Positions 54,834 through 64,000 of a stretch of 64,000 nucleotides of DNA are shown here, piece by piece. Under the pieces are notes generated by a model, which did not search any database, was not told the origin of the DNA, and worked only from the letters and a program-made list of their open reading frames with translations. The DNA lies in assembly GCA_028456385.1 (NCBI GenBank), contig JALNQF010000130.1, positions 57,605 to 121,604 of the forward strand, in the 5' to 3' direction. Every line of letters begins with the position of its first letter. Position 1 is the first letter of the stretch. The DNA comes from Ophiosphaerella korrae (taxonomy: Eukaryota > Ascomycota > Dothideomycetes > Pleosporales > Phaeosphaeriaceae). A program made the position numbers and the translations under genes.

Positions 54834-57800
54834 TCACTCCCCAAACCACGCGTCCCAAACCTCGTACCCAAACCTCCTCACCTCCTCCCTCTCGCACCCC
54901 TTCCACCCCTCGACCCTCTCCCTCACCCTCTCCCTCACCCCCGCATCCTCGCACCCACCCTCCAACCCCAACAAATACACCGCAAGCTCCACTTTCAAGA
55001 CATCCACGCCAGCAACCCAGCTCAGCCTCGTCTTCGACACATCGCCCAGATACAACGCAACAACGACGCGATTCCGCACCAACATGCTGTGCTCCACATC
55101 CCGCTTCGTATACGCAATTGTATTTCCGCCAATGCGCTTCGTCGTCCACACATCGTCGGGCGACGACACGGGATCAATAGCAAGATACGTCTTGAGCTGC
55201 GCGAGTTTGACGTGTGCCATTGCGCCGGAAATCTCGGTGCACAGTTTCGCCAGTTGGTCTGCAAAGCGCTTGCAGCTCGCCTCGCGGTGGAGCTGTGAGT
55301 CGCGTTTGGCGGGCCAGGGGAAGTCGAGGAGGTACAGGCGCCAGGGGAATGGGTCTGGGAGGACGGCGGGGGTGCGGTGGGGGTTGCGTTCCCAGCTGCG
55401 GGTGCGGAGGGTGGAGATGTAGGCTAGCATTTCTTCGATGATGGGTTTGGCGTGGGTGGGCCACCATGGTTTGGGGAAGTGCGTGTGTGGGAGGAGGGAG
55501 GGGAGGTTGGTGTAGAGGGGGGCGTCGGCGTGGACGATGGCGGTGAAGAGTTTTAAGAATTCGGTTTGGATGGTTTGGGGGGTAATGCCGGTTTCGTTGG
55601 GGAGGTTGGTGGGGTGGTCTAAGAGGGAGAGGAGGTCGAGGTTGGGGATGGCATTGTTGCCTTCGCCATAGAGCGATAGCCATGTTTTGACGGAAGGGTT
55701 TGAGCGCTTAGAGGGGCTGGACCGAAGGGATTTGTTGAAGGCTTGTATGGCTGGGGGAGGGCTGATGTGGAATGCTATGTAGGTGATGAGGTCTTCGAGT
55801 AGTGTTCGTGGAAGATTGCTAACTCCAGCTGTTTTTAATAGTCGAATAACATTTTCCGATTTTTGCGGTATGAACGGGATTTGTATATCGGCATCACTGA
55901 ATCCATACTTTTTCAAAAAGAGCGAGATCCATCTTCCCGTCTGATTCTTCAAACTATCCAGCGTTGGAAGAAGTATACGATCGATATACAATCGCAATTG
56001 TTCATTGTCATCCACTTCCTGATAATGCACCACCAGTACGTCAAATAGGGGCGACGAGCCACTAATTGGGCTAGGGTATTCTGGTAGTGTATGCGATTCT
56101 TCGGCATTTTTCCAGTCTTCCTCGGTAAGCGGACTGCGTTCATTCAGATTTCCAGCCAGAGGAATAAGGGTCTCCAATTTTGACATAATGATTTCCTGCT
56201 GCTCAGGAGAGCACGACTTCAAGATACCCAAAAGACTCTTGACAGTGTAGAGACGCACATCTGCATGTTTAGCCACTTCCATGAGCCTCGAAAGTGTAGA
56301 AAACGCCAAATCATCACCGATAAAGTCCGAATCTCTCAAAAGCTGTGCGAGCAGCTTAACGGTAGTCACCTTCACAGGTGCTCTGGGCTTGGCACAACCA
56401 GGCGGAGGTGTCGATGGCGTTTTGCCGTCCTCCCTATCATCACTCTTCTCCAGCCCTTCAATCACTCCATCGGCAAATTGTTGAAAACACCTCCGCGCGT
56501 CCGCCGCCGACAGCCTGCGGAAAAAACCCGGCTTCAAGAGCTGTCGATGCCACGAGCTCGCCGCCGGCCTATCAAGAACCACACGAACAATTATATCCCT
56601 TGCCAGCGCAGGGTCATCACTTTCTCCCACACGCATGATCAAATTGAGCGCCAAAGCCTGTTCTTGCATTGAGGTCCCGTGCTCATCATGATCTGAACTG
56701 ATAAGCGCACCCATCATATTATCTGCTGCGATTTTTAACATCGATGGAGGAATGGCATCGAGATGGCCGCGGATATTTTTCGCTGCGTCTTCTGGGTTTA
56801 TTTCGTCGCCTTGGAAGGCTTCGCTGAGGCGGAGACGGGGATAGCGAACGTCGTCATCCGATGGGAAGGGCCTATCTAGAATTCCGCCATTGCATGCTCC
56901 CCACATCATTTCGAGATACAGTAAAGCGGAGAGAACACCACCTTCGCCCATATTGCGGGATGAGTCCCATATCGTGTCTTCACTGACTTCGTTAGCGAGG
57001 ACAGAGGGGTTATCATAGAGCGATAGATTGAGTGTGCGGAGCGTTGTTTTATTGTGTGTGTTGTCGAAGTCATGAATGGCGAGGGACAGATCAATGAACG
57101 TGAGCTCAAGTTCTCGTGATGGGCAATCCGGTCGGCCAGCCTCAAATGGGTTCCATTTCAAGTCATCAACCTCTGGGATAGTCGGCCAAGTGTTACAAAG
57201 ATCTTCAGTGCCTTTGAACCCCAGCCAGTCATCGAGATGAGGTAGGTGCTGGTTTTTCCAAAACCGCACAGCTTCTTCTTTATCCATCCGTTCCTGGCTT
57301 AACGGCCCAATTGCGTATTCCCATACTTCCTTGGTGCGTGTAAATCTGTCCTCCTTACTGCATGATTCAGGGATGTAAAGCGATACAGCATGGTGATAGC
57401 TATCAACAAAGGCCCCGATTGCTGCGTTTGGCTCATGATTATCTGCGCCTGGAACCTTTTGAATTGCGTTTACTGGGTCCAAAAAAAGCGCAGCTGTCAA
57501 ACGAGATGAGATGTAGGGCGCTACATCCTTCAAGATAGGTTGGTCGAGGACAAACGGCACGGTGAGATGTTGAAGTGGTAAGCCCCGCAGAAAGTATTCG
57601 GGCAGTTCTTGCACGTCAGGATTTTTATCTCGCAACCTGCGCCAATATTCATCTCTCGCTTTAGCCAGGTTATCAAGAAACAGAAAGCTCGAAACCTCTT
57701 TTGTCTTTATCGGCTTCGTATAGCAATGGAAAAAGTCAAGCGGACCACGGACAACATCCAGCCCCATCTTTTGATGTCAATCCCAGTGAGCTTTATCCTC

Positions 57801-59774
57801 AATGACAAGCAGCATCCCAATAGTGTCCTCCCAGAGTATGTTATACATCTCCTCATCGGAAGCTCCAAGAAGCCTCTTCAACTTTCTTGACTCGTTGATA
57901 CGCTCTTCCACGACCGACGGGAAAAGTTCAAGAGTGCCTTCCCAGTCGCTTATTTGGAATGACGGCTCACCGATGGCTGAACACGCCATATCGAACAGTT
58001 TTTGTAAAATGCAATTACCAGACTTTACACGTGCTCGCACATTGGATGCAGCGCCACCTGCCAGGGGATATGAAATCCCAGATAAAAGCGTAGTCACTTC
58101 CTTGTGATAAGCTTCTGGATACACCTCGTGCAGAACAACAGGATCTCGAAGAAAGCGTTTGGTCCAATCTAGCATCTCCGAATATAGGTCCAGATCCCCA
58201 CTAGCAACGGAAAACGCCACTGCAGTTTTGGCGTAGAAAGCACGTTGTTCCGGTACGTGAGCAACTTCGGCTTTCCTTTTGCGGCGGTCCATGTGTTGGA
58301 TTGCGATATTCCTTGCGTCTTGATGCTTACCGTTTCGGCTGAGAAGTCCGACATAACACAAATCGGGGTCGCCATCGAATCCTTCAAATTCTTGTGTCAT
58401 AGTGAATACAGAAAGGTGGCTGCGAACGTTGACGAGGCACTCATCACCCTTTGCATTTCGCAGGCGGGTGAAAAGTCTTAGAGCCTCTTGAGGATACAGC
58501 TTTTCGAGCAGGTCGTCGGTAATACCGCCCTTGACTTTCTCCAGGTTTGCGTCGTTGTCGATGTCAAGGCTGGTTGACTCCTTGAAACATAGCTGCAGCA
58601 ATGCGTAGCATCGATGCTGTGGAATCCCAATTAGAAAATCTTCCCAGTCTTTCAACTCATCAAGATCCCTTGCTTCGAGATTGGGATTGGAGCACAATCG
58701 TCTTAATTGGCTTTCAAAGAGGCCGGGCTGGTGGGCCCAGCAACATGCTATCAAATGAAGTATGTCGCCTTCCATTGTCGTGATTTCGGTGACCGCGTCA
58801 GGGTTTTTTTCCAAGTATTTCATTGTGTAGTCTACTATGGTTTTTATTTTTGACCATTCAACTTTCTTTTTCACTGCGCGGCGCAGGAGCGGTCGGACAA
58901 GATCGTTAATGTACAAAGTATCGTCCAGATCTGACAATCTTACCTCTGACAATTTTTCCAGAACAGTGAGCGAGTATTCCATAGACGAAGAAAGCCGTGG
59001 TAAAGTGCCTTTTTCATTTGGATACTGAATCAACAATCCTTCCAGCCGCGGTTGATGAACTGAGAATCCGGGATCACCTGAGAGTGCTCGAAGTTGATCT
59101 TTTCCCATGACTTCTGGGTGATGACGCAATAAATACTTATCCTTAATATCTTTCCACTTTCCCTTTAAATCACCGCTGACGATGCGTTCGACAAGATCCT
59201 CAGTGCAGCTTGGTATGAGATGACGGTAGTGTTGAGCTAGCGATCGTTTGTCCAAGGACTTGACTGCCGAGTCTGGGAAGGTGTGTGGTTGGAGTCCCTT
59301 GAACAGCTCTGTGATGAACAATCTTTTCTCCAAGAACCCTTTACCTTTTGCACACCTCCCAAGGGCAAGGCATGTTGCATGCACTTCGTTGACGGATAGC
59401 TCGCTGAAGAGGTCCAGCAATCCTTTTACACCTCCAAGGTTGGTGCATGCGTGTTTCCAGTTTGGAGAGCATAATAGTTTGCGAAGATGCTTTATAGCAT
59501 GTTTTCTGACAATGACAGAGAACTTTTGATGCAGGCCCTGTTGAACCACAATTGGCGACTTTGTAACGCCGAGCCATGTCGCAAAAGTTATGGGTGCTAT
59601 CGATCCGCGCTTAATTGCTTCGAGCAGTAATATTGAGGTTGAGTCTTCTATTAAGGCTTTATTTTCAGCAAGGGATTCACTGCGTAGTGAATTGTCTATC
59701 AGGTTCTTGAAGTAGTCGCGAAGCTGACTAGGTGTGGAGCGTCGTATCAGGTAAGTGTTCAACGTCATAGTCAA
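54834..59774 (-). CDS. Large unknown protein, frame split by one TGA
   Basis: From the ATG at 59774 the frame runs 665 codons ('MTMTLNTYLIRRSTPSQLRD' ... 'VIEDKAHWD') to a TGA at 57777-57779. It then continues in the same frame for 980 codons ('HQKMGLDVVRGPLDFFHCYT' ... 'VWDAWFGE') to the TGA at 54834. The second half also has its own ATG at 57767. Both halves are full of helical, Leu-rich, HEAT/ARM-like sequence without other stops, so this is best read as one gene of about 1645 residues. The TGA may be a nonsense change (TGG or CGA origin), a sequencing error, programmed read-through, or lie in a 39-nt phase-0 intron (GTCATT...CAAAAG, with TTGAC). I do not recognise the family, and no catalytic motif or signal peptide is visible. 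Confidence 0.65.
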
Positions 59775-60803
59775 CTATATCAGTACAATTTTGAAACAGG
59801 ATAAAGCAAAGAATATGATTTAAATCAAGGAAAAGATATGCCGAATAATATTTGTAATTTGGAACAGGAGAATAGCATACCGCTCCTGAGCTGAGCTTGC
59901 AGTAAGCAACTGAAGCGGGGAGAAAAGGGCGGTGCACGGACTCAATAAGCTGACCACTTCATCTGGCATGTGTGCGCATATTTTGAAAGACAGATATTGG
60001 CAGTAATTAGGAGAAGGAGAGGAGAGAAAGAGAATTGCAGGGTATTTGGCAGCCTTCATGCAGTCGAGTGTTTTAAGACCCTTTACATATGGTTTTCTGA
60101 AGCCAGAACGCATGAAATAACAGTCCCACACAACCCAATATCCAACAACGAAAATAAAGCCACATGAGAATATTTTATCACCAAATCTAGTTTGCAGCTC
60201 GTCTAAACGACCAAGATAACAATTGAACTCCACACTGCACCTTGTCTGTTCCTGTCTGATGACCAAGGGGAAGTAGCGATACGTTGCTTTACCCTTGTCC
60301 ATGGCACACGACTTGCTGCAATGGTGGAGTAGATGGTAGATGGTAGATGGTAGATGGTAGATGGTAGATGGTAGATGGTAGATGGTAGATGGTAGATGGT
60401 GGTTCATCATGGTGTATTGCTGGTGGTTTATATACTCGTTGTTGTGGACTTTGTATGGCCTCCTATCCCTCCATTTTCTTCATGGACCTCCACTATGCTG
60501 GTCTTGAAATGGCGGCGTGTCGCGAGTATGCTTCATCAACACTCAGTGTCCCCAGTGAAGAAGTAAGAGCCATAAGAGCCATCCTCTCTCTGCAGGACAT
60601 ATGCGCTGTGTCTTGGTTTGGAAGCGCCTGACCCCCAGAAGCAGCAAAGGCACCAATGGCGATTGCAAGAAAGCAAGCCAAGTGATCCTTCGCGAAGGTT
60701 ATATGAACAAGCTCGTAGAGATGAGCGCGAGTTTGAGTGGAGATTGACTGTTTGGTAGCAATCCGGACGACGGACCGGATAATATGTATGGAGCGAGGTT
60801 GAA
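59775..60803. other. Intergenic with a 7-bp satellite
   Basis: About 1 kb upstream of the large minus-strand gene and downstream of the Pet191 gene. A minus-strand frame at 59820-60410 is open over 196 codons, but its N-terminus is only the translated (AGATGGT)n repeat; the remainder has no recognisable content. No other feature is supported. Confidence 0.45.
60330..60400. repeat. (AGATGGT)10 heptanucleotide satellite
   Basis: About ten nearly perfect copies of AGATGGT. A 7-bp unit is not compatible with coding, and it lies 0.55 kb upstream of the large unknown gene. Confidence 0.95.
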
Positions 60804-61243
60804 TTACCGGTCCGAGCCCTTGTTTTCCGCGTCTTCGTCGCCCTTGGTCTCTTTGACGTTCTTGTACGGCCGGCCGGCATACAGCATGTATCCCTTTTCT
60901 TCAATGGTGCCGGCCTTTTCGTCCTCCACGGCTCTTCCCTGGCCAAATGCGCCTGTTTCGAGCTGGCCCTGCACGGCGATGGGCCTGTTGCCACGGAAGC
61001 GTTTGCGCATGTCAATCATGCCCTTTTTGCACTCGGCGTATCCCTTCTGCAGCTGCTGGCACTGGGTTGGGAGCGTGTACTTGAGCGGAGGACGGAGACA
61101 GTCGCCAGGCGAGTTGCGCTCGACCATGATGCAGTCGCTGTTCTGGAGACAGAAGGCCAGTGCGGCGCCTGGGAGGAGTGAGCATGGGCACGTGACTGGG
61201 TGCTGTGGCTGGACGTACGGATGTCTTTGCACGACTGCGGCAT
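60804..61243 (-). CDS. PET191: Pet191/COA5, cytochrome c oxidase assembly
   Basis: Exon 1 (61243-61219, 25 nt: 'MPQSCKDI' plus one base) and exon 2 (61168-60804) are joined by a 50-nt GTACGT...CAG intron and encode 129 residues. Pet191 is a twin-CX9C-type mitochondrial protein required for assembly of cytochrome c oxidase. Diagnostic sequence is visible: 'SCKDIRAALAFCLQNSDCIM', 'NSPGDCLRPPL', 'LPTQCQQLQKGYAECKKGM' and 'DMRKRFRGNRPIA', with the conserved cysteines intact, and a C-terminal 'LYAGRPYKNVKE'. The very short first exon is typical for this gene. It is divergently transcribed from the lipase-type gene, 353 nt away. Confidence 0.95.
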
Positions 61244-61596
61244 CTTGGCGGCTGCTGCGGCTCTCCACGACGCGGTGCGCTGGGCGGTGGGCAATGGGCA
61301 ATGGGCAATGGGCGATGGGCGATGGGCGGGACGGGTGGTGGAGCGAGGACAAAGCGGTCGGCGGTTGGGTCCCAGAGCGCCGACACAACCACCAACTTCT
61401 TCTGGCTGGTCTCTTTCACATGCTACAGGACGTCACCACTTGCGGCCCGCGTTGTTGTGCATTCGTATCCGTCGCGCAGATTCTCGAGCCCAGCGTCCGG
61501 TCCCATGACAGCCAAACTTGTCTGGCCGGCAGGTTCGCTAACACTATACATTGACCGCCTGCCCCCCACCGCGTCCTTCTCCCAGAGCTCACCGCC
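61244..61596. promoter_or_regulatory. Divergent promoter with GGGCAAT/GGGCGAT repeats
   Basis: This 353-nt GC-rich region separates the starts of the Pet191 (-) and lipase-type (+) genes. It contains six or so tandem 7-bp units (GGGCAAT, later GGGCGAT) at 61287-61328. On the other strand these read ATTGCCC, and each unit holds an ATTGC core that resembles half of a CCAAT element. No TATA box is evident. Confidence 0.55.
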
Positions 61597-63639
61597 ATGG
61601 CGCTCCACATCCCGTTCCTTTCGCGCCTGCACATCCGCGAATACTTCGCCCTCCTCCTCTCCATCGTGCTCATCGTGCTCGAGTCCTTCATCGCCGTCAT
61701 CACAGTCGCGCTGCCCACGCCCATCATCAACGTCTGCTACAGCCTCACGCGCAGCCTGTGGAATCTGCTGTCGTCGCCGTCGTCCAAGCAGTCTCGCGAG
61801 AAGAGGAAGGGCGTGTACTCGGCCATTGCGAACGCCGGCGACTTCACCGAGCTCTGCGAGCTGTATGGATACTCGTGCGAGGAGCACATTGTGCAGACGG
61901 GCGATGGCTACCTGCTCGGCCTGCACCGCCTGGGATGGAGGCGGGGAGAAGAAGGAGGCCGCACCGGCGGAGGCGTCGACGGCGGCTGCAGGAAAAAGGT
62001 CGTCTACATGCACCATGGCCTGATGATGAACAGCGAGGTCTGGGTCTGTCTGACGGAGCACGAGCGGTGCCTGCCCTTCCAGCTGGTCGAGAGGGGCTAC
62101 GATGTCTGGCTTGGCAACAACCGCGGCAACAAGTACTCCAAGAAGAGCGTGCGCAGGGCTCCTACGGATGCCGGCTTCTGGAACTTCAGCATGGACCAGT
62201 TCGCCTTCCACGACATCCCCGACTCGATTGCCTATATCCTGCAGACCACCCGCCAGCCGTCCCTGTCGTATATTGGCTTCTCGCAGGGCACTGCCCAGGC
62301 CTTTGCGACCCTGTCCATACACCCCACCTTGAACGAGAAAGTCGACCTGTTCATCGCCCTGGCTCCGGCAATGTCGCCCAAGGGAGTCGCCTCGGGCATA
62401 GTCGACTCGTTTGTCAAGGCGTCGCCTGATATTCTGTACCTCGCATTTGGCCGGAAGGCAATCCTGCCCTCAGCCACCATGTGGCAGTCCATCCTATACC
62501 CTCCTATTTTCGTGCGCCTCATCGACACCTCGTTACGTTTCCTCTTCGACTGGTCCGGCTGCAATATTTCCCCGCAACAAAAGCTCGCCGCATATCCACA
62601 CTTGTATTCATACACTTCCACTAAGAGCGTTGTGCACTGGTTCCAGATCATTCGCAATGGCGTATTCCAAATGTACGACGACGAAGCGCCCAACCCCATC
62701 ATCTCCAATCGGTCAAAGTACTACAAGGTCGCCAAATTTCCAACTAAAAACATCAAGACACCCATCGTCCTTGTCTACGGCGGCTCGGACAGCCTCGTCG
62801 ACATCGAAGTAATGATGAAAGAGCTGCCACGACATACGGTTGCCAAGGAGATACCGCACTACGAGCATCTCGACTTCCTCTGGGCTCAATCAATCCACGA
62901 ATTAGTTTTCCCCACCGTCTTTGCAGCCTTGGAAGAGTATGCAGGAGTTACTCCCGAGAACAGGAAAAACAGATGGCGCTCACCAGCACGCTATCACGGC
63001 CTCCTCTCCGAACCAGAAACCACCCCGATACCAGACGATGGCGATGACGATGACGATGACGATGACGAAAGCTCCCTACCCGCAGCCTTCCCCCCGAAAA
63101 AGATCTCACAAACCACACAAACGCACTACGAAAACGAAGCGGCAGACGACACCTCACCTCTCTCCCAATCTACACGCCCTTCCAAATTCCCCAAACCAAC
63201 ATCAACATCCACCGCTTCAGCCCCAACCCTGCCTCCGCGCCCCCAAATCAACGTCCGACTCCCAACCACTGTCGCCGACTCCCCCGCCCCCTCCCTCAAC
63301 ACCTCCCAGCTCACAACCCAATCCTCCACTTCCCGCCCCGAAGGCTGGTGGTCCTCAGACGAAGTCGGCGGCAACGAGCAGTCGCATCCTTCCACGCCCA
63401 AGTCCTCCACTTTCTGCACTGCTGGAAGCCCCAGCCGAGGGAGCGTTGATAGCACGCGCAGCGTGGGGAAGATTGGAGGCAGATTTGGCGAGAAGGGAAT
63501 TAGTCTTGGGGTTGCAAGGGCGGTGAGTGGGATTGTGCAGGGGGAGGGCAGTGGCGAGGTTGAGGGGAAGAGGAGGAAGAAGGGGGGTAAGAAGAGGGGT
63601 GGGCCGAGTCAATTAGGAGTAGATAATGGGGGCGTGTGA
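61597..63639 (+). CDS. Acid-lipase-type steryl ester/TAG hydrolase
   Basis: A single exon of 680 residues. A hydrophobic segment near the N-terminus ('YFALLLSIVLIVLESFIAVI') should anchor it in a membrane or lipid droplet. The alpha/beta-hydrolase core has the lid-type start 'EHIVQTGDGYLLGLHRLGW', the oxyanion region 'VVYMHHGLMMNSEVWV' and 'GYDVWLGNNRGNKYS', the nucleophile elbow 'YIGFSQGTAQ' (Ser229), an acidic residue in 'VYGGSDSLVD' (Asp398) and 'HYEHLDFLWA' (His424). This is the plan of yeast Tgl1/Yeh1/Yeh2, which hydrolyse steryl esters and triglycerides. A long low-complexity C-terminal tail follows, with an eight-Asp run (63040-63066), Ser/Thr/Pro-rich sequence and a final Lys/Gly-rich basic patch ('KRRKKGGKKRGG'). 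Confidence 0.88.
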   Translation: MALHIPFLSRLHIREYFALLLSIVLIVLESFIAVITVALPTPIINVCYSLTRSLWNLLSSPSSKQSREKRKGVYSAIANAGDFTELCELYGYSCEEHIVQTGDGYLLGLHRLGWRRGEEGGRTGGGVDGGCRKKVVYMHHGLMMNSEVWVCLTEHERCLPFQLVERGYDVWLGNNRGNKYSKKSVRRAPTDAGFWNFSMDQFAFHDIPDSIAYILQTTRQPSLSYIGFSQGTAQAFATLSIHPTLNEKVDLFIALAPAMSPKGVASGIVDSFVKASPDILYLAFGRKAILPSATMWQSILYPPIFVRLIDTSLRFLFDWSGCNISPQQKLAAYPHLYSYTSTKSVVHWFQIIRNGVFQMYDDEAPNPIISNRSKYYKVAKFPTKNIKTPIVLVYGGSDSLVDIEVMMKELPRHTVAKEIPHYEHLDFLWAQSIHELVFPTVFAALEEYAGVTPENRKNRWRSPARYHGLLSEPETTPIPDDGDDDDDDDDESSLPAAFPPKKISQTTQTHYENEAADDTSPLSQSTRPSKFPKPTSTSTASAPTLPPRPQINVRLPTTVADSPAPSLNTSQLTTQSSTSRPEGWWSSDEVGGNEQSHPSTPKSSTFCTAGSPSRGSVDSTRSVGKIGGRFGEKGISLGVARAVSGIVQGEGSGEVEGKRRKKGGKKRGGPSQLGVDNGGV

Positions 63640-63925
63640 TTGAGTTGAGGTTGTTTTCTTGTCTTGTTGCATTTGGAGTAGTGGGTGGATTCATGCTGAA
63701 TCGGTGTTGTTTGGATAATTTGTGTTCTCGTTGTTCTCTATGAAGATAAGTGGGCTTGAGAAGGGGGGGGGGGGGGGTTAGAGTAGATGAGGAACCCTGG
63801 ACTGGAACCAGACAATTACCCTAATATATGAACAGACCTAATTGGAGGGTGGCAGCAAATCGAAATATATATATATATATATAAACCCAAAATAAATCCC
63901 CTCTTCCCTTCCTACTCCCAACGTC

Positions 63926-63926
<1 letters not shown>
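63640..63926. other. 3' flank of the lipase-type gene
   Basis: Contains a run of 15 G (63763-63777) and an (AT)n stretch at 63865-63884. No gene is seen before the terminal C run. Confidence 0.5.

Positions 63927-64000
<74 letters not shown>
63927..64000. repeat. Poly-C run to the window end
   Basis: Seventy-four consecutive C residues reach the last base. This is not a telomeric repeat (CCCTAA). It most likely marks an assembly or read artefact at a contig edge or gap, although a genuine long homopolymer cannot be excluded. Confidence 0.85.

Noticed and set aside
59820..60410. 196-codon minus-strand frame
   Set aside because: The N-terminal third is only the translated AGATGGT satellite; the rest shows no known feature and abuts the promoter of the large gene.
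63927..64000. Chromosome end / telomere
   Set aside because: Ascomycete telomeres are TTAGGG/CCCTAA arrays; a pure C run is not one.

Overview
The window looks like nuclear DNA of a filamentous ascomycete (Pezizomycotina, most likely a dothideomycete). Reasons: spliceosomal introns of mostly 46-75 nt with GTAAGT/GTATGT donors and CTAAC or CTGAC branch points, the gene families present (Jhd1 demethylase, Zn2Cys6 regulator, velvet-domain protein, DUF4360 secreted protein, large fungal ankyrin protein), and an alternation of GC-rich gene islands with AT-rich gene-poor stretches carrying broken genes and C-to-T / G-to-A biased duplicates, as expected where repeat-induced point mutation (RIP) has acted. 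The species cannot be fixed from the sequence alone.

Layout. 1-3.75 kb: an ankyrin-repeat gene cut by the window edge, with a frame change near an 11-G run. 4.7-13 kb, a housekeeping island: spliceosomal SF3b p14 (-), Jhd1 PHD/JmjC/zinc-cluster demethylase (+), proteasome beta-5 (-) and a histidine-rich protein (+). 13-22 kb, gene-poor: a small hypothetical gene, a Kex2-type repeat peptide precursor (16753-17121, -) and a decayed methyltransferase. 22.3-24.6 kb: arginyl-tRNA synthetase (-). 25-28.8 kb: mostly non-coding with minisatellites and one possible secreted protein. 28.8-32.4 kb: a velvet-domain protein (+) and a DUF4360 secreted protein (-). 32.6-45 kb, a large accessory stretch: a tandem-repeat protein with one C-terminal membrane segment, a dead protein kinase, a dead S33 peptidase, the tail of another lost gene, a small secreted cysteine protein, and two diverged copies of a ~340-bp repeat. 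45.3-49.1 kb: the 8-exon mitochondrial NAD(P) transhydrogenase. 49.9-54.6 kb: an intron-containing tRNA-Val(CAC), a nitronate monooxygenase pseudogene and a Zn2Cys6 transcription factor. 54.8-59.8 kb: a very long open frame (-) broken by a single in-frame TGA. 60.8-63.6 kb: a divergent pair, Pet191 (-) and an acid-lipase/steryl-ester-hydrolase-type enzyme (+). The window ends in 74 C residues, probably an assembly artefact.

The housekeeping genes are unrelated in function and share only divergent promoters. There is no clear biosynthetic cluster. The most interesting candidates are the KR-punctuated secreted repeat precursor, the membrane-anchored 14-residue repeat protein, the histidine-rich protein, and the TGA-interrupted 1646-codon gene. 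Exon borders were worked out by hand from reading frame, splice consensus and family knowledge; no alignment or database search was run.
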